A DNA stretch of 64,000 bases from Competibacter sp963695105 (GCA_963695105.1 CAVOGC010000038.1:1-64000), one strand, 5' to 3'. Shown: positions 1 to 8,341, counted from the stretch's first letter. The notes: a model not told the origin generated them from the letters alone. Numbers and translations: made by a program.

Positions 1-70
1 CGGCGGGCGTCATGGTCGAGCGTAGCGATTTACGGCGCGGTTTGAGGGGCTGGATGTTGTGTATTTGCAT
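1..70 (-). CDS. DUF559-like protein, N-terminal fragment (runs off window start)
   Basis: An ATG at 68-70 on the minus strand opens a frame that runs off the window edge after 23 codons without a stop. The residues include KPRRKSLRSTMTPA. This resembles the start of DUF559 (Vsr-like endonuclease-fold) proteins, where a basic helix precedes an M/QT-P/E-A motif and a downstream LW. No strong ribosome binding site is visible; the dispersed repeat lies just upstream. Family assignment rests on this short stretch only, so it is tentative. The adjoining upstream contig sequence would settle it. Confidence 0.35.
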   Translation of the reverse strand, partial: MQIHNIQPLKPRRKSLRSTMTPA

Positions 71-82
71 GATGTGGGCCTG

Positions 83-132
83 TCGAACCACCCCGGCGCT
101 TGCGCGCCACCCCTCCTTAATCCAAGGAGGGG
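83..132 (-). repeat. Dispersed hairpin repeat, copy 1
   Basis: This is one of four copies of a roughly 48-bp element. In the opposite orientation it reads as CCCCTCCTT, a short loop, AAGGAGGGG, then TGGCGCG, AGCGCC and GGGGTGGTTCGA. The first two arms form a 9-bp hairpin and GGCGC/GCGCC can form a second one. This copy has AATCC in the loop. It lies between the DUF559-like start and the decayed membrane-protein gene. No T-run follows, so it is not a classic terminator. Confidence 0.8.
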
Positions 133-208
133 GAAAAGTTGTTCGGCAGAATTGAGAACTTTAGAGGGTTTTCGCGTCTCCTCTACGATAAAGTCTTTCT
201 ACATGGAA

Positions 209-612
209 TCATGAAAAGAGAACAATAAGCGCACAGATAAACCATGTAAATATAACCAATATCGGAAGAGTTATGCCAAGTAACTCTGCGGGACGAAGCT
301 ATTTACTTAGAAGTGCTTTTTCGATAACCGAATAATATTCATCGCCATTGGGATACTTCTCGTTGAATTTTTCATGTAATGCCTTGATAACTCTCTGTGA
401 TTGCCAAGTACATAAAATCCAAAAAATACTCACTATCATGCCAGCTATTCCCAAGCAAACTTGCATAAATGGGGTTTTACTTACGCTGATTGCTGCGAAG
501 AAAATTCCATTTACAACCAGGAACAAATTTGTTTTCTTGAGTATAAATTATTATCCTCACTTTTAATTATTTCCTTCAATTCTTGTTTGCCATTATTTTC
601 AGATGAAGACAT
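209..612 (-). pseudogene. Small three-helix membrane protein, disrupted by a frameshift and an in-frame TAG
   Basis: An ATG at 610-612 has a well-placed ribosome binding site (GAGGTG, 6 nt upstream) and opens with MSSSENNGKQELKEIIKSE. That frame stops near 511, while the obvious continuation (TNLFLVVNGIFFAAISVS) lies one frame over. Restoring one A in the AGAAAACAAA stretch near 532 joins them. The joined frame then meets TAG at 299-301 (after IEKALLSK), yet continues in frame to TGA at 209-211 and encodes a third hydrophobic helix (ITLPILVIFTWFICALIVL). The repaired protein would be about 134 residues with three membrane segments. Two independent lesions argue for real decay. Its family is not recognised with confidence; it is AT-richer than its neighbours, suggesting acquired DNA. 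Confidence 0.6.
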
Positions 613-780
613 TTTGGACACCTCAAAAAATTCAACAGGAATGGACTATAAATAAGGCAATTATTGTACCCTAATTGAGAGTAAAAAATTTCGCAACATC
701 AAGCACAAAAAACTATGCGGAACTACTCTTGGTTCCCAATAGGCAACAAACCTATCAGGGAACACTAACGGATTATACAC

Positions 781-3774
781 TCACTCCACCAACCGAATCT
801 CACTATATTGCCCGGTGTATTTCTTCTCCCAAGCAATTAACTCACCGAGAGACATTTCCACTGTGGCAGTGTGGCGGGGATTCCAAAGATGCAATCCGTT
901 ATCACCGCCACTCGCCAGCAACCGCCCATCCGGGCTGAACGCCGCGGCCTTCACCTTATTACCTTGCAAGGTGGCGACACATTGCCGATCATCCACCCGC
1001 CACAGCCGCACGGTACAATCATCATCAGTACCACTCGCCAACAGCTGCCCGTCCGGGCTGAAGACGACAGTGTAAGTCCAATTTGGCGATTGAGATACTT
1101 GCAAGCTAACGACGTACTGTCGATCATCCACCCGCCACAGCCGCACAGTCTGATCACGACTGCCACTCGCCAGCAGCCGTCCCTCCGGGCTAAACGCCAC
1201 GGCCATCACCTTATTACCTTGCAAGGTGGCAACGCATTGCCGATCCTCGACCCGCCACAGTCGCACGGTTTTGTCATCACTGCCGCTTGCCAGCAGCCGC
1301 CCATCCGGGCTGAACACCACGGCATTTACTGAACCCGTATGCCCCTGCAAGGTCGCGACGCATTGCCGATCCTCGACCCGCCATAGCCGCACGGTGTTGT
1401 CATTGCTGCCACTGGCCAGCAGCCGCCCGTCCGGGCTGAACGCCACGGCATTTACTGAACCCGTATGCCCCTGCAAGGTCGCGACGCATTGCCGATCCTC
1501 GACCCGCCATAGCCGCACGGTGTTGTCATGACTGCTACTGGCCAGCAGCCGCCCGTCCGGGCTGAACGCCACGGCACTGACCTGACTCGTATGCCCCTGC
1601 AAGGTGGCGACGCATTGCCGATCCTCGACCCGCCACAGCCCCACGGTGTTGTCATAACCGCCACAACTGGCCAGCAGCCGCCCGTCCGGGCTAAATGCCA
1701 CAGATGACGTTTTGCTATCATGCAATTTTACTTTCTCGCACTCCCAACTGACCGCTGCTTCTGGCTGTTCCCAACTTTCCGCAACGATTTGCCAGCGGTA
1801 GGGCCGCATCATCAGGTCTTCCCGCAATAGTAACGTATCGTCATAGCGCGGCGTGGCAAGACGAGCTTGCCATCGCTGTAATAGCGGATATACGGCGCTA
1901 TTGGCCGGCGTCTGTTCCCACAGGGCGTAGTATTGCTTCAACACCTCGGCCAAGGCGCTGGCTCTTTCCCGCAAGGCGCTAAATGCCTGTTCCACCGCTT
2001 GCGTATTACCATAACCGCCTTCACGGATGTTGTTCTCAAAATCGTCCAAGTCTTTATTAAAATCCGGGCTGTGGTGCAAAATGGTAAATTCTTGCAACAG
2101 GGCTTGCAGTTGAGGGGTAATACATTGGCGAATTTCAGTGGCGATGGGCAACCACTGCATCACGATCCGCAACGCCAGCGCAGCGCCACCACTCAGCGGC
2201 AGTTTCAACAAATCCGCCAGCCACGTCGGGCAATGAATAAGTTGCTTCGCCAAGGTTTTTATTTCGGCTCGGAGTTCCACTGGCGACATCGCCGCCAACA
2301 GCAAACCCGGCATCACCACGGCCAATTCCGGCTTGAGCTTTTCCGGCACTCCATAGGCCAGCGCCGTTTGCCACGTCTTCTCATATTCGGTGATCATTCG
2401 CCACCAAGCGTCTTGTATCCGGCGGCATTCCGCATAGTCAGCAGCGGCGTAAATCCCCATTACATCAACCGGGCCTTGAGACAGCTCCCACAACAACCGC
2501 TGACTGGCCGCATCACCGCGATTCGCCGCATGGGCCGCCGCGATTAAGTCCTCCTTGGCCAAACTCCATTGTTTCCACACGGGCGGTAAATCGGGCGCCA
2601 GCTTGAGCAACACCCGCAATAATTGTTCATCGGCGCTCCTGTTCTTGGCGTCCAGCACATCCAGAACGGCCCGCGTTAAATCCTGATCGCCCCAATCATT
2701 GCGGAGCCAGTCGGTAATAAACCCCCGTCCCAAATCCTTGCTCGCCGTGTCCCACTGTTTCGCCATTTGCGTGGCCAGTTCCCGCGCCGTCCAGCACTCC
2801 ACTCCACCCAAGCGATAGAATCGGCGCGCGCGGGACGCGCCTACCTCGGACCGTCCTGCATCCACCGGCAACCGCAAGCTCTCATCCCCGGCCAGCCACC
2901 GCTCAATCTCGGCATGACCCCAGCGCTGCTTCGGATCGCGCAGCAACAACCCCCGGCACAGCGTCCGCCACGGTTCCGCCACCCCGCTGCAATCCACCGG
3001 CTGCGTCACCAACTGATAACTCAACACCGCCTCCGACAGCCCGGCGAACGGATGCCGTCCGCTCACCGCTTCCAGCACCACCATCCCCAGCGACCAGTAA
3101 TCCGCCGCCATCCCAATCACCCCGGTCGCCGCTTCCGGCGCGGCATAGCGCAAGGTCCGCGCCGTCGTCGTGAAGTGCTGCGTCGCTTCCGTCACCGAGG
3201 CAATGCCAAAATCGGTCAAGGCAATCCGCAACGGCTCCCACTGCCGAATCAGCACATTCTCCGGCTTGATGTCCCGGTGCAGAATGTCGTGCTGATGCAG
3301 CACCGCCAGCGCCGCACTCAATTCCCGCACCAGCGTCCGCACCGACTCATCAGCCAGCGGTCCCGCCGCCAGCCGTTGCCGCAACGACCCGTCCGCCACA
3401 TACTCCAGCACCTCATAGCCGTGCCCCTCGGCCTGGCCATGCTCCACCAGCCGAATCACCTGCTCCGGGGCCACCGCGCTGATCCGCGCCAACACCTCGG
3501 GCTTAACCACGATCCCGTAGCGATAAATCTTGATCACATACCGCTGCCCATCGACTAACGCCTCGACCAGTAGCAAATCCGCCTCGCCGCCCGCCGCCGG
3601 CATCGGCTGCACGATCCGGTAGCGCGCCGCCAGCGTCGCGGGCAACTGCATCAGGGTGCGCGGCGACGGAGCATCATCGGGAACCGTCAGTGCGGGACCG
3701 TCCAAGCGGGTGACAGCCACATCATCATGCAAGGTCAGCGCGGGAAACGGTTGCGGGTCAGTGGGCTGCGACAT
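781..3774 (-). CDS. Ser/Thr protein kinase with C-terminal WD40 propeller
   Basis: This 997-residue protein is a predicted cytoplasmic Hanks-type kinase fused to a WD40 beta-propeller. The kinase domain is at about residues 50-300: candidate ATP lysine K82 in YVIKIYR, catalytic HRD at 166-168 followed by K170 and N173, DFG at 188-190, APE at 212-214 and D225. The glycine-rich loop is poor (MPAAGGEAD). Residues about 320-690 are helical with no recognised domain. Seven WD40 blades follow, each with a FSPDGRLLAS core and VRLWRV end, enough for one complete propeller. No transmembrane helix is apparent, which is unusual among bacterial Hanks kinases. It lies downstream of the FHA and radical SAM genes on the same strand; FHA domains bind phosphothreonine, so the FHA protein is a plausible partner or substrate. 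Confidence 0.93.
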   Translation of the reverse strand: MSQPTDPQPFPALTLHDDVAVTRLDGPALTVPDDAPSPRTLMQLPATLAARYRIVQPMPAAGGEADLLLVEALVDGQRYVIKIYRYGIVVKPEVLARISAVAPEQVIRLVEHGQAEGHGYEVLEYVADGSLRQRLAAGPLADESVRTLVRELSAALAVLHQHDILHRDIKPENVLIRQWEPLRIALTDFGIASVTEATQHFTTTARTLRYAAPEAATGVIGMAADYWSLGMVVLEAVSGRHPFAGLSEAVLSYQLVTQPVDCSGVAEPWRTLCRGLLLRDPKQRWGHAEIERWLAGDESLRLPVDAGRSEVGASRARRFYRLGGVECWTARELATQMAKQWDTASKDLGRGFITDWLRNDWGDQDLTRAVLDVLDAKNRSADEQLLRVLLKLAPDLPPVWKQWSLAKEDLIAAAHAANRGDAASQRLLWELSQGPVDVMGIYAAADYAECRRIQDAWWRMITEYEKTWQTALAYGVPEKLKPELAVVMPGLLLAAMSPVELRAEIKTLAKQLIHCPTWLADLLKLPLSGGAALALRIVMQWLPIATEIRQCITPQLQALLQEFTILHHSPDFNKDLDDFENNIREGGYGNTQAVEQAFSALRERASALAEVLKQYYALWEQTPANSAVYPLLQRWQARLATPRYDDTLLLREDLMMRPYRWQIVAESWEQPEAAVSWECEKVKLHDSKTSSVAFSPDGRLLASCGGYDNTVGLWRVEDRQCVATLQGHTSQVSAVAFSPDGRLLASSSHDNTVRLWRVEDRQCVATLQGHTGSVNAVAFSPDGRLLASGSNDNTVRLWRVEDRQCVATLQGHTGSVNAVVFSPDGRLLASGSDDKTVRLWRVEDRQCVATLQGNKVMAVAFSPEGRLLASGSRDQTVRLWRVDDRQYVVSLQVSQSPNWTYTVVFSPDGQLLASGTDDDCTVRLWRVDDRQCVATLQGNKVKAAAFSPDGRLLASGGDNGLHLWNPRHTATVEMSLGELIAWEKKYTGQYSEIRLVE
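1233..1736 (-). repeat. Near-identical 126-bp tandem units encoding WD40 blades
   Basis: Inside the kinase gene, the same sequence (for example CGCATTGCCGATCCTCGACC) recurs at 1233, 1359, 1485 and 1611, exactly 126 bp apart (42 codons, one blade). The central units differ at only a few bases, mostly in the variable loop codons. The flanking blades at about 880-1230 are more divergent. This points to recent duplication or gene conversion within the propeller. Confidence 0.85.
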
Positions 3775-3870
3775 GAAAAAACTCCATGAATAATATTGAG
3801 ACAGTGCCTTTCATTTTAGACGGTTTGCGCCATTCCAGAGAACGCTATATCCACTCAGACTGTAAAAATT

Positions 3871-3918
3871 CCCCTCCTTGGACAAGGAGGGGTGGCGCGT
3901 AGCGCCGGGGTGGTTCGA
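3871..3918 (+). repeat. Dispersed hairpin repeat, copy 2
   Basis: This is the best preserved copy, with perfect 9-bp arms CCCCTCCTT and AAGGAGGGG around GGAC, then TGGCGCG, TAGCGCC and GGGGTGGTTCGA. It sits between the FHA gene stop and the kinase start, so it would lie inside a common transcript, where a stable hairpin could affect processing or the relative expression of the two genes. No run of T follows. Confidence 0.85.
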
Positions 3919-3935
3919 TGAAGCGTCACCCAATA

Positions 3936-4457
3936 CTATTTCATTATTCTGACAGTCGCCACAAAATCCTTCGCCAGCCGCAACCGCCCGCTTTCCGCCA
4001 GCAAAAAGGGTTGGTGAGGGATCAACCGAGTCTCGTTGACGAAAGTACCGTTGGTGGACCCCAAATCCTCGACCCACAATCCCTCGGCGGCGGGGCACAA
4101 GCGGGCATGGCGGCGCGAAAGGTTATCGTAGCCTCGCACCTGCTCCGCCAGCGGCGATGCGGTGGGATCGCGGCCCAAGATCAACTCCCCGTCGAGCAAA
4201 CGCGCCCCCCAGGGCCATTCCATGGTGATGCACGGGCCGGCGCGCAACGATTCGCCGCAGTACGGACACGCCGCGCGGTTCGAGGGAAGCATCGCTTCGC
4301 AGTGCGGACAGGACGCGCTGGCCGCGGGGGATTCCGGAATTGGCGATACCGCTTCCGTGGGAGAAACAGCCGCGATGGACACCCCACATTGCGTACAGCG
4401 GATCATCGCCAGCACATTCTCACCGCCGCAGGTCGGACAGACTCTCACCCGCGCCAT
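3936..4457 (-). CDS. Zinc-ribbon and FHA domain protein
   Basis: This is a predicted 173-residue cytoplasmic phosphopeptide-binding protein. Two CxxC-type zinc ribbons occupy the first half (C7/C10 with C21/C24, and C50/C53 with C64/C67). An FHA domain follows from about residue 87, with GRD at 95-97, SRRH at 114-117 and GSTNGTFVN at 133-141. These are the conserved FHA positions, and the arginine and serine there contact phosphothreonine in characterised members. The start chosen is ATG at 4455-4457, with GGGAGG 6 nt upstream; a longer in-frame start would run deeper into the radical SAM gene. It overlaps that gene's end by 13 bp, implying translational coupling. The kinase gene is immediately downstream. 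Confidence 0.88.
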   Translation of the reverse strand: MARVRVCPTCGGENVLAMIRCTQCGVSIAAVSPTEAVSPIPESPAASASCPHCEAMLPSNRAACPYCGESLRAGPCITMEWPWGARLLDGELILGRDPTASPLAEQVRGYDNLSRRHARLCPAAEGLWVEDLGSTNGTFVNETRLIPHQPFLLAESGRLRLAKDFVATVRIMK

Positions 4458-5098
4458 GACACGCCTCCCAGCCGCAGGCCACGTTCGATGCAACGCTGCT
4501 CCAAGCGCTCCAGGTCACCCGCGCCCGGAATACCGATGGCCCAAACCCGCTCACCCTCCACCGCGATCTGAAACGGCCGATGTTCCGCTTCCCGATCCAG
4601 ATAGGGCGCATAGCGTTCCTGGCCCAGCGGCGACAGGGGAATGAGGGGTTGGTTGGCTGAACCGCGCCAGAGCAATCGGGTCGGGCGCCGCGCCTGAAAC
4701 GGTTCGGGAATGATGGCATCCAGCAAGGCCAAAATCGGCGCGAACTCGCTTTGCAAACGCCGCCAGGGCTGGCCGCTGTAACAGAGGATATCGAAATTTC
4801 GGCCGGTCTCATCCCGCCAGTCGCGCAAGGCTTCCAGCAGCGCCAACAGCGCCACCGCTTGCTCGAACGGCTCGCCGCCGGAAATCGTCACCCCGTCCAG
4901 GCCGTCTTGCGCCATCTCCCGACACCACGCCAGCAACACCGGCAGCGGCAACGCCCGGCCCGGCTCGAACGTCCAGGTATCCCGCGACACACAACCGGGA
5001 CAGACCAGCGCACAGCCCTGCAACCACAGCCCGATGCGTCGTCCCGGACCTAATGTAGTCACAGGATAGTGCGCTTTGTTGAGGTATAGCGTTTCCAT
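4445..5098 (-). CDS. NrdG-like radical SAM protein
   Basis: This 217-residue protein carries the radical SAM cluster motif C29-x3-C33-x2-C36 (QGCALVCPGCVSRDTW) and the GGE motif at 74-76 (TISGGEPFEQ), which contacts SAM. Size and layout match the anaerobic ribonucleotide reductase activase family (NrdG/PflA-like, one 4Fe-4S cluster). No nrdD or other glycyl-radical enzyme is in the window, so its target is unknown. Start at ATG 5096-5098 (METLYLNKAHYPV) is preferred because the longer in-frame reading merely translates the dispersed repeat. Its last codons overlap the start of the FHA gene. A role in modifying or activating a component of the kinase/FHA system is inference from coupling only. 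Confidence 0.85.
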   Translation of the reverse strand: METLYLNKAHYPVTTLGPGRRIGLWLQGCALVCPGCVSRDTWTFEPGRALPLPVLLAWCREMAQDGLDGVTISGGEPFEQAVALLALLEALRDWRDETGRNFDILCYSGQPWRRLQSEFAPILALLDAIIPEPFQARRPTRLLWRGSANQPLIPLSPLGQERYAPYLDREAEHRPFQIAVEGERVWAIGIPGAGDLERLEQRCIERGLRLGGVSWRG

Positions 5099-5114
5099 AT
5101 CGGTTGTGAACTTT

Positions 5115-5162
5115 CCTCTCCTTCGACAAGGAGGGGTGGCGCGCAGCGCCGGGGTGGTTCGA
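5115..5162 (+). repeat. Dispersed hairpin repeat, copy 3
   Basis: This is the same element as at 3871-3918 and in the same orientation. The left arm is CCTCTCCTT (one mismatch to the right arm AAGGAGGGG), followed by TGGCGCG, CAGCGCC and GGGGTGGTTCGA. It lies directly upstream of the radical SAM start, in the gap before the SCP2-like gene. In one frame it translates to an apparent N-terminal extension of the radical SAM protein, which should not be annotated as protein. Confidence 0.85.
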
Positions 5163-5202
5163 AACGGCGACTCCACGACTCCCAGCACCGTGCCGACCCC
5201 GC

Positions 5203-5604
5203 CTACACCCGCACCTCGGTCATCAGCGCGAACGCCCGCAGCAGCGCCCCCACCAGCGGTGGCTTGCGCAGGATGCGCTTGTGATCGCCCTTGCGGATTT
5301 GCAGGCGGTTGTTGCCGACCGCGACCAGCAGGTTCGACAGATTGAAGCCCTCGCCCAACCAGCGGTTCCAGTCAGCCGGCGCCGCCCGCAAATCCCAGTC
5401 CAGTTGGCGGCCATCGTAAAAACCGGCCTGTTCCGCCACGCCACGCGCCACCACCAGCATGCTCCAGGGCGTCTCCGCGTCGGGAAATCCATAACCCACC
5501 ACCGCGTTGAAACGTTGCCGGGTCAATTCCCGGACCATCGTCCGCTCGGCGTTCCACAGCCGCGCGTACTCGTGCATCCAGGCTTCGGAAAACACCTCGA
5601 TCAT
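5203..5604 (-). CDS. SCP2-like domain protein (tentative)
   Basis: This is a predicted 133-residue soluble protein, MIEVFSEAWMHEYARLWNAE to its end, with a pattern seen in SCP2/sterol-carrier-like folds: a WxxWL segment, then LSNLLVAVGNNRLQIRKGD, then P...ALLRAFALM at the C-terminus. SCP2 folds bind lipids or acyl chains; nothing here identifies a ligand. ATG at 5602-5604 follows GGGAG about 8 nt upstream. It is 29 bp downstream of uppP on the same strand, so the two may be co-transcribed. The alcohol dehydrogenase at the end of the window carries a C-terminal domain of the same kind. Fold assignment is by pattern only. Confidence 0.55.
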   Translation of the reverse strand: MIEVFSEAWMHEYARLWNAERTMVRELTRQRFNAVVGYGFPDAETPWSMLVVARGVAEQAGFYDGRQLDWDLRAAPADWNRWLGEGFNLSNLLVAVGNNRLQIRKGDHKRILRKPPLVGALLRAFALMTEVRV

Positions 5605-5633
5605 CGCTTCGCTCCCGCCGCTCGCGGCGCCGG

Positions 5634-6452
5634 TCAACTGCCCACCCAGGGGTGATAGTGAAAATACGCCAGCAGCAGACCGCCGAATATGATCCGGTAC
5701 CAGGCGAAGGGGATAAAACTGTGCCGGCCCACATAAGCCAGCAGAAAGCGCACCACGGCCAGCCCCCCCAGAAACGCCGCCACGAATCCGACCGCGAACA
5801 TCGGCACATCCGCCACCGTCAGATGGCCCCATTCCTTGAGTAAGCTGTAAAACGTCGCGGCGAACATGGTCGGAATCGCCAGGAAAAAGGAAAATTCAGT
5901 GGCGGCGAAGCGCGACATTCCGCCCAGCATCCCGCCCATGATGGTTGCCCCCGAGCGGGAAACGCCCGGAAACAGGGCCAGGCTTTGCGCGACTCCCACC
6001 ACCAGCGCATCCTTCCAGCTCATGTCGTCCACCGCCCGCACTCGACCGGCCGGGGCGTAGCGCTCGACCAGCAGGATGACGACGCCGCCCACCACCAGCG
6101 CCGCCGCCACGGTGACAGGATTAAACAAGTAGTGGGTGATGGTCTTGTGCAGCAGCAGGCCCAGCACCGCCGCCGGCGTGAACGCAATGATCAGATTCAG
6201 CGTCAACCGCCGCGCCTTGGGATCCCGATTCACATTGGTGGCGACGTTGAACAGACGTTCCCGGTAGATCCATACCACCGCCAGGATGGCCCCGAGCTGG
6301 ATGAAAATCTCGAAGGTCTCGGCCCGCGGCCCGGTGAACTCCAGAAAATCCCCTACAATAATCAGGTGGCCCGTGCTGGAAATCGGCAGGAATTCCGAGG
6401 CGGCCTCCACCAACCCCAGAACCAGGGCCTTGAGAATTAAAAGAATGTCCAA
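5634..6452 (-). CDS. uppP: Undecaprenyl-diphosphatase UppP (BacA family)
   Basis: This integral membrane enzyme removes one phosphate from undecaprenyl diphosphate, recycling the lipid carrier for peptidoglycan and O-antigen synthesis; overproduction gives bacitracin resistance in known members. The 272 residues show the family signatures: ExxxE in LVEAASEFLPISSTGH at about 14-29 and PGVSRSGAT near the middle, plus multiple hydrophobic helices. The start is a TTG at 6450-6452, preceded by AAGGGAA; it gives an N-terminus aligning with E. coli UppP, whereas the longer in-frame ATG reading adds a non-conserved hydrophilic stretch. Confidence 0.93.
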   Translation of the reverse strand: MDILLILKALVLGLVEAASEFLPISSTGHLIIVGDFLEFTGPRAETFEIFIQLGAILAVVWIYRERLFNVATNVNRDPKARRLTLNLIIAFTPAAVLGLLLHKTITHYLFNPVTVAAALVVGGVVILLVERYAPAGRVRAVDDMSWKDALVVGVAQSLALFPGVSRSGATIMGGMLGGMSRFAATEFSFFLAIPTMFAATFYSLLKEWGHLTVADVPMFAVGFVAAFLGGLAVVRFLLAYVGRHSFIPFAWYRIIFGGLLLAYFHYHPWVGS

Positions 6453-6628
6453 AAGCGTTCCCTTAGTGCGTGGTTGGAATGGGGCTGGGGATTCTAGCAA
6501 CTCCCGCGCGGCCCCACCATGCGGGCCACGGGCGGCGACTTGCTGCTCCGACCGCCCCCCTCAGTTCTGTCGCGCCTGATTCCCTTGCCTGCAAACGCAT
6601 GAGCGCTCAACCCCAACCGAGCCGACTT

Positions 6629-7273
6629 ATGAACCGCAAGCTACTCGTCTTTCTGCTCAGTACGATCGTTTTGCTGGCTTCACCCGCCATCGCGCCCGCT
6701 CAGCAACAGGTTTACAAGTGGACTGACGCCAGTGGGCAGGTCCACTACGGCCAGAGAAAGCCGGAGAATGCGGAACGGGTGCAGACCCTCGACCTCCCAC
6801 CGTCGCCGCCGGCGGGTCCCGCCAGCACCGATTCCACCGCCGAGATCGCGCGCATCAACGCGCTATCCGAACAAATGGCCAGCGAACGCGAGGCCGCGGA
6901 AAAAGCGCGCCAGGAGCAGGCGCTTCGCAACCTGGAGCTGAAAAACCAGGAGCTACAGAACAGCTTGCTGAACCAGCAACTGGAGCAGCAGCAACAGCAG
7001 CAAAGCGACGACAGCAGCACCGTCATCGGCTATCCGCCGCCCTACTACCCTTCTTATCCCTCTTATCCCTCTTATCCCTATCCACCGACCTACCCACCTT
7101 ACCCGCCTGGCCCGCCGCCTCACCGGCCCTGCCAGCCGGGGTCCGGCTGCCAACAACCACCCCACGAACCGCCGCCGCGCCCACACCGGCCGCTGGCCAA
7201 GCCCAACCCGCCTTTCAATCCGGCTCCGGTGGGCATCGCACCCCAATCAAAAGGGGTATTCAGAGGACGCTGA
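6629..7273 (+). CDS. DUF4124 domain protein, exported, Tyr/Pro-rich tail
   Basis: This 214-residue protein begins with a signal peptide (MNRKLLVFLLSTIVLLASPA, predicted cleavage after APA). A DUF4124 domain follows (QQVYKWTDASGQVHYGQRKP), a short extracytoplasmic domain common in gammaproteobacteria and of unknown function. Next comes a helical coiled-coil segment rich in Glu/Gln/Leu ending in a six-glutamine run, then a Pro/Tyr-rich tail with three PSY units (YYPSYPSYPSYPYPP). An ATG at 6599 in the same frame would add ten residues; ATG 6629 gives a normal signal peptide. It is divergent from uppP. The low-complexity tail suggests cell-envelope or surface interaction, but this is inference. 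Confidence 0.75.
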   Translation: MNRKLLVFLLSTIVLLASPAIAPAQQQVYKWTDASGQVHYGQRKPENAERVQTLDLPPSPPAGPASTDSTAEIARINALSEQMASEREAAEKARQEQALRNLELKNQELQNSLLNQQLEQQQQQQSDDSSTVIGYPPPYYPSYPSYPSYPYPPTYPPYPPGPPPHRPCQPGSGCQQPPHEPPPRPHRPLAKPNPPFNPAPVGIAPQSKGVFRGR

Positions 7274-7314
7274 ACAGCGTTGTCCCGTGTGGTTCGAAAT
7301 GCTGATTCCACCAG

Positions 7315-8142
7315 TCAGACAGGAACGCTATATGCCGGAGCGGGCCGAAACCACGCCAGTTGGGAATGCAGCTTCACCACCTCGCCAACGATCAACAGTG
7401 CCGGCGCGCGGACGCCGGCCTGCTGGATTCCGGCGGGCAGCGTGGCCAGCGTGGCGCAAAATACCCGTTGTTCCGGCGTGGTGCCCTGCTCCACCAGCGC
7501 CGCCGGCATGTCGTCGGCCATGCCGTGTTCGCGCAACCGGTCGCAGATGTGGTCGATGCTTTTCAGGCTCATGTAGAACACCACCGTCTGCCGCGGCTGC
7601 ACCAGCATCGGCCAGTTCAGATCCAGCGCGCCGTCCTTGAGATGGCCGGTCACGAACACGCAAGCCTGGGCATAATCACGATGGGTCAGCGGGATGCCGG
7701 CGTAGGCGGCGCAACCGGCGGCGGCGGTCACGCCGGGCACTACCTGAAACGGGATGCCGGAGGCCGTCAGCGTCTGAATTTCCTCGCCGCCGCGCCCAAA
7801 GATAAATGGGTCTCCGCCCTTCAGCCGTAGCACCCGCTGACCTTGCAAGGCCAGATTCACCAGCAACTGGTTGATATTGTCCTGGGGCAGTACATGGTGA
7901 TCCCGCTCCTTGCCGACAAAAATCCGCTCGACTCGCGGTTCCAGCAGATCCAGGATGGCCGGAGCAACCAGTCGGTCGTACAACGCGACATCGGCCTGTT
8001 TCATCAAGCGAAGCGCCTTGAGCGTCAGTAACTCAGGATCGCCGGGGCCGGCGCCCACCAGATACACCTCACCCACTGAAGACCGCTTTAAGTCTTTCAA
8101 CCGCGACGCCATTGTCGTGTGTCCGCTGTCGGAAATCGCCAT
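7315..8142 (-). CDS. cobA: Uroporphyrinogen-III C-methyltransferase (SUMT)
   Basis: This enzyme transfers two methyl groups from SAM to uroporphyrinogen III, giving precorrin-2 for siroheme or cobalamin. The domain starts at GEVYLVGAGPGDPELLT and includes LKGGDPFIFGRGGEE and VVPGVTAAAGCAAYAGIPLTHR, all SUMT hallmarks. It is the single-domain form, without the CysG dehydrogenase/ferrochelatase half, so another enzyme must complete siroheme; the CbiX homologue at 24253 is a candidate chelatase. The start is uncertain: ATG 8142 is used here, a TTG at 8172 and ATG at 8112 are in frame, and none has a clear ribosome binding site. Confidence 0.93.
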   Translation of the reverse strand: MAISDSGHTTMASRLKDLKRSSVGEVYLVGAGPGDPELLTLKALRLMKQADVALYDRLVAPAILDLLEPRVERIFVGKERDHHVLPQDNINQLLVNLALQGQRVLRLKGGDPFIFGRGGEEIQTLTASGIPFQVVPGVTAAAGCAAYAGIPLTHRDYAQACVFVTGHLKDGALDLNWPMLVQPRQTVVFYMSLKSIDHICDRLREHGMADDMPAALVEQGTTPEQRVFCATLATLPAGIQQAGVRAPALLIVGEVVKLHSQLAWFRPAPAYSVPV

Positions 8143-8341
8143 GATCTTGATCGGGTTCGCAAGTGTAGCCAATTTCAGACTATTTTAATCGGAAATCATC
8201 GATGGTTATTACCCAATAATAAGATGATATAAATCGAGCTTAAGATCCCGGTTGCTTACGACCGGGCTGGCTGGTTACCCTATCATTTCAACGCGCCATT
8301 GCGCATCCAGTCCGCCACTGTCCGGATCGACGGCTTCCACC

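Noticed and set aside
1233..1736. Tandem repeats as a CRISPR array
   Set aside because: The 126-bp units are fully coding WD40 blades without unique spacers and there are no cas genes.
3871..3918. Dispersed repeat as a transcription terminator
   Set aside because: The stem is strong but no T-run follows in either direction and the copies lie inside operons.
7289..7310. Fifth copy of the dispersed repeat near 7289 (GTGGTTCGAAATGCTGATTC)
   Set aside because: Only the tail GTGGTTCGAAA is shared; hairpin arms are missing, so it may be a remnant but is not supported as a copy.
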